A DNA stretch of 34,080 nt from NCBI GenBank assembly GCA_946481025.1, contig CAMLNA010000035.1, positions 1-34,080 of the forward strand. Direction: 5' to 3'. This stretch comes from an uncultured Rivibacter sp. (GTDB lineage: Bacteria > Pseudomonadota > Gammaproteobacteria > Burkholderiales > Burkholderiaceae). The notes beneath the pieces were generated by a model. It had not been told where the DNA came from, searched no databases, and saw only the letters and a list, made by a program, of their open reading frames with translations. Positions within the stretch are counted from its first letter, which is position 1, and the number at the start of each line of letters is the position of its first letter. Both the position numbers and the translations under genes were made by a program. Positions 25,688-32,950 of this stretch are shown here, piece after piece.

Positions 25688-26911
25688 TCAGAAGAAGCGG
25701 TCCAGGGTCGGGAAGTCGGCCGTCGCCTGCACGCAGTGCCACAGATAGACCGCGAAGCCGGGGTCGCCGGTCCACAGCGAATAGCGCAGGCGTCCGTGCA
25801 GCGCCGCCTCGCGTTCGGTCTGCTCGATGCCATGCATCGCGAACGCGCGGGCGCGCGCCAGCCACGAAGCGTCCTGCGTGCGGCGATACAGCTTCAGGAA
25901 GGCGTAGCCGTTGCCGCCGGTGCCATGGCAGAGGTTGGCGCCCTTGGTCAGCGGGCCGGCGCGCCAGGTGGCTTCGCCGGCGGCCAGCAGCAGGGCGTCG
26001 AGTGCGGTGCCGGGCATGTCGGCCAGGCAGATCACGAAGCCAGGGGCTCCGTGGCAGAACTGCATCAGCATGCGTGGTGCGCTGCCGGGCGGCGTGTCCA
26101 GGCAGACGCGCCAGCTGGCCAGGCCGCCTTCGCGAGTGACGGTGCGCTGCACCGTGGTTTCGATGATGGATTGCCAGGCAGGCCACTCGTCGTCGCCCAG
26201 CAGGTCGCGACCCTGGATCAGCACTGCCGCGGTGGCCACGAAACCATGCACCGCATCGAGGTAGGTGCTGCGGCGGCCGTACAGGTCCTGCGTCCAGTAG
26301 TGGCAGCCGTGCTCTTCGGACCACAGCAGCTGCGACCGCAGCCTGTGTGCCGACTGCCGGTACAGGTCGGCCCAGCGCGCATCGGTGCCGCCGAAGTGCC
26401 GGTGCAGGAACAAGGCCGCCAGCATGGTGCCGGGCGATCCCCACATGAGCTCGCGAGCCGGGTGGTCGAGGTTGCCTTCGATCAGGGTGGCCAGCCGGTC
26501 GGCCGTGGCGGTCGACGGCTCGAGCGCCTGGTCGAGCAGCAGGATGCCGGTGTCACCCATCAGGTAGGAGCCCTGTTGCTGCAGAGCCTCCTCGCCGAGC
26601 CAGGCGCGGTTGAGCGGCAGCAGCGGCCGCACCCATGGCGCATACGAACGCGCCAGGCGCACCGCGCCCAGGCTCTGCAGGTGGTGCAGTGCCCAGATCA
26701 CGCCGCAGGCGCCGAAGTACAGCGGGTAATAGGGCGGCAGGGCATCCGGGTCGCCGCCATCGTCTGCATCGCGCAGGTGCACGGGCCAGTGCCGCTCGGG
26801 CGAGAACCGCGCCTCGGTGTCGCGCACGATGCGTTCGATCATGGCCAGCGCACGCGCTTCGTTCCAGGGCGTGGTGCAAGGCGGCTCGTGGCGGGCGGGT
26901 TCGTGGAGCAT
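25688..26911 (-). CDS. Free-standing LanC-like (lanthionine synthetase C-like) protein
   Basis: A 407-residue protein with the alpha/alpha-barrel of the LanC/LANCL family. Seven GxxG-type turns recur: FGACG (66), MGDTG (118), WGSPG (157), VHGFV (221), CHGAPG (286), CHGTGG (328) and WTGDPG (380). All three expected zinc ligands are present: Cys286, Cys328 and His329. LanC enzymes add cysteine thiols to dehydroamino acids; eukaryotic LANCL proteins add glutathione to dehydrated proteins. No precursor peptide, LanB or LanM dehydratase, or transporter is in this window, so a lantibiotic role is unlikely. The ATG at 26911 was chosen over the GTG/ATG further upstream because the upstream residues are Arg/Cys-rich and unlike the family. 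It diverges from the broken YCII gene. Confidence 0.82.
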   Translation of the reverse strand: MLHEPARHEPPCTTPWNEARALAMIERIVRDTEARFSPERHWPVHLRDADDGGDPDALPPYYPLYFGACGVIWALHHLQSLGAVRLARSYAPWVRPLLPLNRAWLGEEALQQQGSYLMGDTGILLLDQALEPSTATADRLATLIEGNLDHPARELMWGSPGTMLAALFLHRHFGGTDARWADLYRQSAHRLRSQLLWSEEHGCHYWTQDLYGRRSTYLDAVHGFVATAAVLIQGRDLLGDDEWPAWQSIIETTVQRTVTREGGLASWRVCLDTPPGSAPRMLMQFCHGAPGFVICLADMPGTALDALLLAAGEATWRAGPLTKGANLCHGTGGNGYAFLKLYRRTQDASWLARARAFAMHGIEQTEREAALHGRLRYSLWTGDPGFAVYLWHCVQATADFPTLDRFF

Positions 26912-26995
26912 GGCCACGCGGGAGTTTGCTCCACCTGGGCGCTGCCTGCAGCAGAATCGCCGGGCCTTGATCGACCTCACCACAGGAGCCAGCCC

Positions 26996-27411
26996 ATGAG
27001 CGATGACGCTTCCCTTTCCGACTACCTCGTGCTGTCGCGCGGCCGTTGGGACGAGGACAAGAGTCTCCCGAGCAGATCCAGACGGCCATCGACCAGTTCT
27101 ATGCCTGGCACGACCGCCTCGTGGCCGAAGGCCGGATGCGCTCGGGCCGGCGCCTGGCGCGCGAAGGCAAGCTCGTCGGCCGCGGCGGCGTCATCGACGG
27201 CCCGTTCTCCGAGGCGAAGGAGGTGGTCGGCGGCTACTGGTTCTTCGTGGCGGCCAGCCTCGACGAGGCGGTGGCGCTGGCGGCGCAGAACCCGTGCATC
27301 GCCTGCGGGCTGAGCTTCGAGGTGCGTCCGGTCGAGGCCGAGCGGGCGAGTGCCTACCGTCTCGCCAACGAGACGCCGCTTTCGCGCGTGCAGGCCGCTT
27401 TCGGAGCGTGA
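26996..27411 (+). pseudogene. YCII-domain (DGPF) protein with a 2-nt frameshift
   Basis: The reading frame begins at the ATG at 26996 (CAGGAG upstream) with MSDDASLSDYLVLSRGRWDEDK, then breaks after codon 22. The homologous continuation SPEQIQTAIDQFYAWHDRLVAEGRM...DGPFSEAKEVVGGYWFFVAASLDEAV runs in another frame to the stop at 27411. The break is at 27060-27063, where AGAG looks like a duplicated AG; removing one AG restores a 137-residue YCII/DGPF-type protein. A TTG at 27046 could start a shortened 121-residue product. The remaining body shows no decay, so it may be a very recent mutation or a sequencing error. Intact relatives are small dimeric proteins of uncertain function, often beside ECF sigma factors. 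Confidence 0.8.
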
Positions 27412-27430
27412 GCCTGCCGGCGTGGCTTCC

Positions 27431-27446
27431 GTCAACCTTGGTTGAC
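27431..27446. promoter_or_regulatory. Operator-like palindrome 1 of the HTH/Clp-N unit
   Basis: GTCAACC-TT-GGTTGAC has perfect 7-bp arms. It covers five of the six -35 bases of the predicted promoter. The same half-site (GTCAAC) recurs in palindrome 2, so one protein, probably the adjacent HTH product, may bind both. Confidence 0.65.
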
Positions 27447-27470
27447 GGTCGGCGCCTCGTCAACTACAGT
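27442..27470 (+). promoter_or_regulatory. Sigma-70 promoter of the HTH/Clp-N unit, probably leaderless
   Basis: -35 TTGACG (27442-27447, five of six consensus bases), a 17-nt spacer and -10 TACAGT (27465-27470). The expected start, about seven bases after the -10, falls on the A of the HTH gene's ATG at 27477. There is no Shine-Dalgarno sequence before that ATG, in agreement with a leaderless message. Confidence 0.6.
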
Positions 27471-27474
27471 TGAC
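27459..27474. promoter_or_regulatory. Operator-like palindrome 2 of the HTH/Clp-N unit
   Basis: GTCAACT-AC-AGTTGAC has perfect 7-bp arms. It covers the whole -10 and ends two bases before the start codon. Its centre is 28 bp from that of palindrome 1. It is placed ideally for repression. Confidence 0.65.
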
Positions 27475-27476
27475 GC

Positions 27477-27695
27477 ATGTCTGCAATCAAACCGGGCGCC
27501 GTGCCCGACGACCCGGCCGAGGCGCTGGCCGCGGTCGTCGCGTTGCGCCACATGGCCGACAGGATGGAGCGCACCGCGGTGGCGAAGGCGCTTGCCCAGG
27601 GCTGGTCGTGGTCGCAGATCGCCGAGGCGCTGGGCGTCACGAAGCAGGCGGCGCACAAGCGCTTGGCCGGCCTCGTGACCCCTGCGCGCAAGTGA
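27477..27695 (+). CDS. Small helix-turn-helix protein, likely regulator of the Clp-N gene
   Basis: A 72-residue protein. Residues about 12-33 are an Ala-rich helix (DPAEALAAVVALRHMADRMERT). Residues about 35-64 form an HTH (AVAKALAQGWSWSQIAEALGVTKQAAHKRL) of the kind found in sigma region 4-like and MerR/CopG-size regulators. There is no sensor domain. The gene sits directly behind a promoter embedded in two identical-half-site palindromes and 25 bases before a Clp-N-domain gene, so autoregulation of a two-gene unit is likely. The start at 27477 is supported by the leaderless promoter geometry. Confidence 0.8.
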   Translation: MSAIKPGAVPDDPAEALAAVVALRHMADRMERTAVAKALAQGWSWSQIAEALGVTKQAAHKRLAGLVTPARK

Positions 27696-27720
27696 ACCAG
27701 CACCGCAGGGAAAGGACGCC

Positions 27721-28248
27721 ATGTTCGAGCGACTCAGGCAACGCGTGCGCGACATGGGCACGATCAAGGTCTTGTGCGAGGCGGCCGAGCGTCATGCGCT
27801 CGCCGCCGGCCAGCGCGAGGCCGGTGCGGAGCACTTCCTGCTTGCGGCCCTGGAGCTGCCGGACGGCTCGGCGCGCCGCGCCTTCGAGCGTGCGGGGGCC
27901 GATGCGGCACGGCTCGGCGCGGCCATCGAGGCGCAGTATCGCGACGCATTGACCGGCATCGGCGTGGACCCGGAGCCCCTCGAGGCGGCCGTTGGGGCGG
28001 CCGAACCGCTTGCCCCGGCCGCCGGGTTCTACCGTGCGGCACCTTCCGGGCAAGCGGTGATGCAGCGGTTGGCCGGGCTGCGCGCCCAGGGCAGTGACGC
28101 TCCGCTCCTCGGCTGCCATGTCGTGGCGGTCGTGGCCGGCATGCCGCAGGGCGTGGCACCGCGAGCGCTGCGTGCCATGGGGGTCGAGCCGCAGGCGCTG
28201 GCCCGGGCGGCCGGCGACGAAGCGGCGCTCAGCCGGCGCGCGGCTTGA
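27721..28248 (+). CDS. Stand-alone Clp N-terminal (Clp-R) domain protein
   Basis: A 175-residue protein made of two Clp-N repeats and no AAA+ ATPase. The first, about 18-70 (LCEAAERHALAAGQREAGAEHFLLAALELPDGSARRAFERAGADAARL), matches the ClpA/ClpC N-domain repeat well. The second, about 104-165, is more diverged (SGQAVMQRLAGLRAQGSDAPLLGCHVVAVVAG). In ClpA/ClpC this domain binds adaptors such as ClpS or substrates. A free copy could act as an adaptor, a decoy or a stress sensor; this is inference. AAAGGA precedes the ATG. It is probably co-transcribed with the small HTH gene. Its last 20 bases overlap the convergent methyltransferase gene. Confidence 0.82.
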   Translation: MFERLRQRVRDMGTIKVLCEAAERHALAAGQREAGAEHFLLAALELPDGSARRAFERAGADAARLGAAIEAQYRDALTGIGVDPEPLEAAVGAAEPLAPAAGFYRAAPSGQAVMQRLAGLRAQGSDAPLLGCHVVAVVAGMPQGVAPRALRAMGVEPQALARAAGDEAALSRRAA

Positions 28249-29056
28249 TGCCCACGCCCTTGAAGAAGGTGTAGCAGAACACGCCGCCGGGGTCGGCGGT
28301 GCGGTGCAGGTCGCGCAGCCCGGCATCGAAGCGGTCGGCCGGGGCGAGCCCTGCGGCCAGCGCGTCGCGGCGCACGCCTTCGATCATCGCGGTGAAGGTC
28401 TTGCGGGTGAACCCTTCGGCCAGCGCCGGCCGGGTGGCGTCCGCATACACGAGCCGCGGCGACACATGCACGGCCTCGAAGCCCGCCGAGGCGAGCAGCG
28501 GCTGCAGTTGCCGGCCGATCAGCGCGTTGCCGCCCGAGCGCCGCTGCAGCTCCACCTGGCATGCGATGGCCGCGCGGGCCTCGGTGCTGTCGGGATGGAA
28601 GCACGCCGTGCCGTGGTCGCCTTCGATCACCGTGAGGCTGCCGCCGGGCTTGAGCTGCGCGGACAGCGCGGCGAGCGCGTGTGCCGGCCTCTCCATGTGT
28701 TCGAGCACGAAGCACACGAAGACGTGGTCGAACGAGGGCGCGGTGAAGGGCAGGGCGAGCAGGTCGGCCTGCAGCAGCTCGACACGGTCTCGAACACCGG
28801 CTTCTTCGACGCGCTGCCGCGCGGCGGCCAGCGAGGCCGGCGAGATGTCGATCGACGTGAAGTGCGCCCGCGGGCTGCGGCGCGCCAGCGCCACCGTCTG
28901 TGCGCCGACGCCGCAGCCGGCTTCGAGCACGCGGCTGCCGGGCGGAAAGCGGGTGTCCGCATGCAGCAGTTCCTCGAGCGTGCCGGCCTGGTCGAGCAGG
29001 CGGTCGGTTTCGCGGGGGTGGTAGCCGTGAACGTAGGAAGCGTGGTCGCCGTGCAT
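28229..29056 (-). CDS. Class I SAM-dependent methyltransferase
   Basis: A 275-residue protein with SAM motif I VLEAGCGVGAQTVALARR (43-60), an acidic residue at the end of strand 2 (FTSIDISPASLAAA), motif II-like DHVFVCFVLEHMERP and LKPGGSLTVIEGDHG. The C-terminal region (about 150-275) carries a substrate-specific insert with many Arg and Asp residues. The methyl acceptor is not known. An AraC-type regulator gene lies 41 bases upstream on the same strand. Its 3' end overlaps the Clp-N gene by 20 bp. Confidence 0.85.
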   Translation of the reverse strand: MHGDHASYVHGYHPRETDRLLDQAGTLEELLHADTRFPPGSRVLEAGCGVGAQTVALARRSPRAHFTSIDISPASLAAARQRVEEAGVRDRVELLQADLLALPFTAPSFDHVFVCFVLEHMERPAHALAALSAQLKPGGSLTVIEGDHGTACFHPDSTEARAAIACQVELQRRSGGNALIGRQLQPLLASAGFEAVHVSPRLVYADATRPALAEGFTRKTFTAMIEGVRRDALAAGLAPADRFDAGLRDLHRTADPGGVFCYTFFKGVGIKPRAG

Positions 29057-29097
29057 GCGGTGCAGTCTGGCCCGCTCGGTGCAACGGGTCTTGAACG

Positions 29098-29925
29098 TTA
29101 TTGCGGCGCGGCGACCGCGCGGCGCCAGGCCCCCGGCGTGAAGCCGAAGTGGCGCACGAACATGCGTGTCATGTGGCTCTGGTCGGCAAACCCGGCATCG
29201 GCGGCGGCCTGCACGAGCGACGCCCCGCGGCGGATCGAGGCCCGTGCGCGCTCCACGCGCTGCTGCAGCAGCCAGGCGTGCGGCGGCAGGCCGTGGACCT
29301 GGGTGAAGCGCCGCAGCAGCTGGTACTTGCCGAGCCCTGCGAGCGCGGCCAGCTCGTCGAGGCTGGGGGCCTGCAGCAGGTCGGCCGCCAGGCGGTCGCG
29401 GGCGCGCCGCACATCGGCGGGCACTTCAGGCGGTCCGGCAGCCGCCGTGGCGAGGCGGCCCGGCAGTGCCGCGCACAGCTGCGCCAAGGCCTCGTCGCAG
29501 GCCAGCCTGCCGAGGTCGGTGCGACGTGCCTGCCAGCCGTCGAGCCGGCCGAACAGCCGCTGCAGCTGCCCTGCGAGCACCGGGTCGCGCGCGGCCGGCC
29601 GGGTGAGTTCGAGTTCGCCGGGCACGCCGGCCCAGGCGGCCAGCACGCCGGGGTCGAAGTACAGCATGCGCCAGCGGCGCGAGGTGCCGCCCAGCGGCCG
29701 GCCGTCGTGCACCTCGCCGGGGTTGGTGGCGATCGTGTCGCCGGCATGGGCGTCGACCGGGCCGCGCCCGCTGGCCGAGCGATGGCCGCCCCGCTCGACG
29801 AGGCCGATGCCGTGGGTGGCGTGCCAGTGGCGGCCGTAGTGGCGTGCGCTCTCGATGCGAGTGCCGAAGATGCCGACCCATGGGCAGGCATCGACGATGG
29901 CGTGGTGGGCGGGTGGCTGTGGCAT
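29098..29925 (-). CDS. AraC-family transcriptional regulator
   Basis: A 275-residue regulator with an N-terminal cupin-like ligand domain (about 15-110; HWHATHGIGLVERGGHR and DAHAGDTIATNPGEVHDGRP carry the His-rich cupin positions). The C-terminal double HTH is at about 175-270: APSLDELAALAGLGKYQLLRRFTQVHGLPPHAWLLQQRVERA, then GASLVQAAADAGFADQSHMTRMFVRHFGFTPGAWRR. The methyltransferase gene follows 41 bases downstream and may be its target or operon partner. It diverges from the FNR-like gene, with tandem TTTACCGA repeats in the shared region. Confidence 0.9.
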   Translation of the reverse strand: MPQPPAHHAIVDACPWVGIFGTRIESARHYGRHWHATHGIGLVERGGHRSASGRGPVDAHAGDTIATNPGEVHDGRPLGGTSRRWRMLYFDPGVLAAWAGVPGELELTRPAARDPVLAGQLQRLFGRLDGWQARRTDLGRLACDEALAQLCAALPGRLATAAAGPPEVPADVRRARDRLAADLLQAPSLDELAALAGLGKYQLLRRFTQVHGLPPHAWLLQQRVERARASIRRGASLVQAAADAGFADQSHMTRMFVRHFGFTPGAWRRAVAAPQ

Positions 29926-30073
29926 GGGAGGCAGTGTGCGGGGATTCTTGCCTTCTGTTTACCGACGGTTTACCGAGCGTTACCCACCGACATGGGCGAT
30001 TGGCAGCCGGTTGTCACCGCCTTTTTAAGCTTCCTGCATCGAACAAGCGTCAGCCGATGCAAGGACTCAGAAC
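29926..30073. other. Divergent intergenic region, AraC regulator / FNR-like regulator
   Basis: A 148-base region that is AT-richer than its neighbours. It contains the TTTACCGA tandem repeats described separately and a CCTTTTTAAGCTTCC segment (about 30019-30033), the most AT-rich spot, where a promoter for the FNR-like gene could lie. No exact -35/-10 pair or FNR box (TTGAT-N4-ATCAA) is visible. Confidence 0.4.
29957..29990. promoter_or_regulatory. Tandem GTTTACCGA direct repeats
   Basis: GTTTACCGA occurs at 29957-29965 and 29968-29976, exactly 11 bp apart. A looser third copy (GTTACCCACCGA, 29979-29990) follows. Direct repeats one helical turn apart fit a regulator binding one face of the helix, for example the adjacent AraC-family protein. 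Confidence 0.4.
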
Positions 30074-30880
30074 ATGTTGAACACCGAAACCACCGCCGTC
30101 TTCCGCCCGCTGCCGGGCGGCTCCGCCGCGCAGGCCGCCTGGGCTGCGCAGCCGGTCGAGCGGCACGAGGTGTCGCCGGCCCCGCGTACCGCCAGCCGCA
30201 TCGCCGAGACGCTGCGGACGCTGCAGGACGCAGTGGCCATCACGCGGCGGGTGGTGCATGCCGGTGACACGATCTATCACTCGGGCGAGCGGTTCGCGAG
30301 CTTGTACGTCATCAACTCGGGTTTCTTCAAGACCATCAACCTCGCTGCCGATGGGCGCGAGCAGGTGGTGGGCCTGCACTTCAAGGGCGACTGGCTGGGC
30401 TTCGACGGCATCGCCGGAGGCCAGTACGGCTGCGATGCGGTGGCCATGGACACCGGCGAGGTGTGGATCATCCGCTACGACGCGCTGATCGCCGCCTGCG
30501 CCAAGCAGCCGCCGCTGCTGGGCATGCTGCACACCGCCATGAGCCTGGAGATGACACGTGACCGCAACTCGCTGCTGTCGCTGTGCACGCTGTCGGCCGA
30601 CGCGCGCGTGGCCGACTTCCTGCGCTACTGGGCCGAGTCGCTGGCGCAGCGCGGCTTGCGCACCGACCAGATCACGCTGCGCATGACGCGTGCCGAGATC
30701 GGCAACTACCTGGGCATGACGCTCGAAACGGTGAGCCGCGCGCTGTCGAAGCTGTCGCGCGACAAGCTCATCGCCTTCAACCAGAAGGGGCGCCGCGAGG
30801 TGCAGATCCCGGACGTGCGGGCGTTGTGCACCTACATCCAGCGCAGCCTGGCACCTGCCGGCAGCACGGTGCTGCAGTAG
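30074..30880 (+). CDS. Crp/Fnr-family transcriptional regulator lacking FNR iron-sulfur cysteines
   Basis: A 268-residue regulator. The cyclic-nucleotide-binding-like domain spans about 55-140 (VVHAGDTIYHSGERFASLYVINSGFFKTINLAADGREQVVGLHFKGDWLGFDGIAGG), followed by a dimer helix. The C-terminal HTH at about 200-235 (LRMTRAEIGNYLGMTLETVSRALSKLSRDKLI) has E218, S221 and R222, the residues FNR uses to read TTGAT...ATCAA boxes. The N-terminal 55 residues contain no cysteine, and the only Cys are at 120, 142, 171 and 252, so an FNR-type 4Fe-4S cluster is not expected. The signal it senses is unknown. The ATG at 30074 lacks a strong ribosome site. Confidence 0.88.
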   Translation: MLNTETTAVFRPLPGGSAAQAAWAAQPVERHEVSPAPRTASRIAETLRTLQDAVAITRRVVHAGDTIYHSGERFASLYVINSGFFKTINLAADGREQVVGLHFKGDWLGFDGIAGGQYGCDAVAMDTGEVWIIRYDALIAACAKQPPLLGMLHTAMSLEMTRDRNSLLSLCTLSADARVADFLRYWAESLAQRGLRTDQITLRMTRAEIGNYLGMTLETVSRALSKLSRDKLIAFNQKGRREVQIPDVRALCTYIQRSLAPAGSTVLQ

Positions 30881-30899
30881 GTTTTCGCCGCTGCCGGCT

Positions 30900-32948
30900 T
30901 CAGCGGGCCGCCGCCAGCACCCGGGCCATGGCCCGGGTGAGTTCCTGGCGGGTGAATGGTTTGCGCAGCAGCTCGGGCGACGATGCCTCGCCGGAGCCGA
31001 GCAGCTCCGACGAGTAGCCCGACATCAGCAGCACCGCGAGTTGCGGCATGCGCTGGCGCGCCAGCTCGGCGAGCTCGGTTCCGCGCATGCCGGCCCCGAG
31101 CGCGATGTCGGACACCAGCAGGTCGAAGCGCTCGTCGCCCGCCAGCTTGGTGAGCGCCATCTCGGCGGTGGTCGCCTGCGTGACCTTGCAGCCCATGCCG
31201 TTGAGGAAATTCGTGACGACGTTGCGGACTTCCGGCTCGTCCTCGACCAGCAGCACACGCAGGCCGCGCGGCACCTCGTTGGCGCGCAGGGCCGCCTGGC
31301 CGGTTTCTTCGGCCGGCTCGCGCTGGCGCGGCAGGTACAGCGTGACCCGTGTGCCTTGTCCGAGCGTGCTGTCCAGCAGCACTCCGCCTTGCGACTGCTT
31401 GGCGAAGCCGTACACGGTGCTGAGGCCGAGTCCGGTGCCGCGGCCGGCCTCCTTGGTGGTGAAAAACGGCTCGAAGGCCCGCTCCTTCACGGCTTCGGAC
31501 ATGCCGGTGCCGGTGTCTCCGATCGAGACTTCCACGTAGGCCCCGGGGGTGTGGTCCGGAAGCTCCGCCAGCAGCGCAGGCGGCAGCCGGGTGCACGGCC
31601 GCGCGCGGAACAGCAGCTCGCCGCCTTCGCGCATGGCGTCGCGCGCGTTGATCGCCACGTTCAGCAAGGCCGACTCGAGCTGGCCGGCATCGGCCATGCA
31701 GTGCGGGCAGTCCGGGGCGATCTCGACGGTGATGCGGATGCGCTGGTCGAGTGTTCGGCGCAGCATGTCGGCCAGCGATTCGACGAGCGCCTGCACGTTC
31801 ACCCGGGTGGGCTGCAGCACCTGCCGCCGTGAAAACGCGAGCAGCTTGCCGGTGAGCTCGGCCGCACGCTTGCTGGCACGCGTGGCGGCCCCCACCAGCT
31901 GCGGCGCAAAGCTGTCGCCCGCCACCGCCGGATGGTCCTCGAGCACCTGCAGGTTGCCCTGGATGATGGTGAGCAGGTTGTTGAAGTCGTGCGCGATGCC
32001 ACCGGTCAGCTGCCCGACGCTTTCGAGGCGCTGCGCATGGTTGAGCGCTTCCTCGTTGCGCACGCGCTGCAGGCTGGCCGCCAGCAGGTTCGACAGCGAC
32101 TGCAGGAAGCGCACCTCGTCGTCGCCGAATCGTTGGGGCTGCTTCGAGCGCACGGTGAGCACGCCCACGGTTTCGCCGCGGTCGGACAGCGGCGCGGCCA
32201 GCGCGCTGGCAAGGCCTGCCTCCAGATAGCTCCGCGGCACCTTGAACCGGTGCTCGCTCGAGTAGTCCGACACCAGCAGCGGTCCGTCGGCGGCGACCAC
32301 GATGCCGGGCGGCGTGTCGGGCCGGTTCGGCACGCGCGCGCCTTCATGCTCGCCGGATACCAGGCCGACCCCGCTGGCCACGCGGAACTCCAGCCGGTTG
32401 GGCTCCAGCAGGAACACCACCGAAGCGTCGGCATGCAGCGCCTCGACCGCGATCTGCGGGATCTGCCGCAGCAGCTGCTGGGGATCGCGCGTGTCCACCG
32501 CCATGCGCCCGACCTTGGCCACGTAGTCGCTGTAGCGCGCGCGCTTGAGCGCTTCCTTGACGCGGGGGTACTCGCCGATGTCGCGCACGGCAGCCACCAC
32601 GTAGGGCAGTCCTTCGCCTTGCAGCGGGCTCAGCGCGATCTCGACCATGACCTCGGTGCCGTCCTTGCGGCGCGCCACCAGCTCCATCTGCGTGCCCATC
32701 GGCCGCACCCGCGGATTGCGCGCATACCCCTCGCGATAGGCCGCGTGCCGCGGACGGATGCTGTCCGGCACCAGCGCGTCGACCGGCAGGCCGGTGAGCT
32801 CCTCGACGCCGTAGCCCAGCAGCTGTGCCGCGGCCGGATTGGCCAGCACGATGGTGCCCGCCTCGTTGACCAGCAGCACCGCATCGGGCGACGCCGTGAA
32901 CAGCGAGCGATAGACCGAACCTTCGTTGAGCGTCAGCGCGTCGGGCAT
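30900..32948 (-). CDS. Hybrid sensor histidine kinase (PAS-GAF-HisKA-HATPase-REC)
   Basis: A 682-residue soluble kinase with no membrane segment. The domains in order are: PAS, about 10-130 (SLFTASPDAVLLVNEAGTIVLANPAAAQLLGY); GAF, about 150-295; HisKA with His320 in GGIAHDFNNLLTIIQGN; HATPase with N434 (NVAINARDAM), DTGTGM (478-483) and GTGLGL (504-509); and a C-terminal receiver, about 563-680, with Asp614 (SDIAL) and Lys663 (RKPF). The H-box type is that of NtrB/HPK4-like kinases. The start is ATG 32948, though a GTG at 32954 overlaps the response-regulator stop (GTGA) and could be used instead. It is downstream of and coupled to the OmpR-type regulator, so the two form one signalling unit. 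Confidence 0.92.
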   Translation of the reverse strand: MPDALTLNEGSVYRSLFTASPDAVLLVNEAGTIVLANPAAAQLLGYGVEELTGLPVDALVPDSIRPRHAAYREGYARNPRVRPMGTQMELVARRKDGTEVMVEIALSPLQGEGLPYVVAAVRDIGEYPRVKEALKRARYSDYVAKVGRMAVDTRDPQQLLRQIPQIAVEALHADASVVFLLEPNRLEFRVASGVGLVSGEHEGARVPNRPDTPPGIVVAADGPLLVSDYSSEHRFKVPRSYLEAGLASALAAPLSDRGETVGVLTVRSKQPQRFGDDEVRFLQSLSNLLAASLQRVRNEEALNHAQRLESVGQLTGGIAHDFNNLLTIIQGNLQVLEDHPAVAGDSFAPQLVGAATRASKRAAELTGKLLAFSRRQVLQPTRVNVQALVESLADMLRRTLDQRIRITVEIAPDCPHCMADAGQLESALLNVAINARDAMREGGELLFRARPCTRLPPALLAELPDHTPGAYVEVSIGDTGTGMSEAVKERAFEPFFTTKEAGRGTGLGLSTVYGFAKQSQGGVLLDSTLGQGTRVTLYLPRQREPAEETGQAALRANEVPRGLRVLLVEDEPEVRNVVTNFLNGMGCKVTQATTAEMALTKLAGDERFDLLVSDIALGAGMRGTELAELARQRMPQLAVLLMSGYSSELLGSGEASSPELLRKPFTRQELTRAMARVLAAAR

Positions 32949-32950
32949 GG

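Noticed and set aside
25688..26911. Lanthipeptide biosynthetic cluster
   Set aside because: Only the cyclase-like gene is present; no dehydratase, precursor or transporter is visible on either side.
29101..30267. Plus-strand frame opposite the AraC gene continuing into the FNR-like gene
   Set aside because: It runs antisense to a clear AraC protein, then in the wrong frame through the FNR-like gene.
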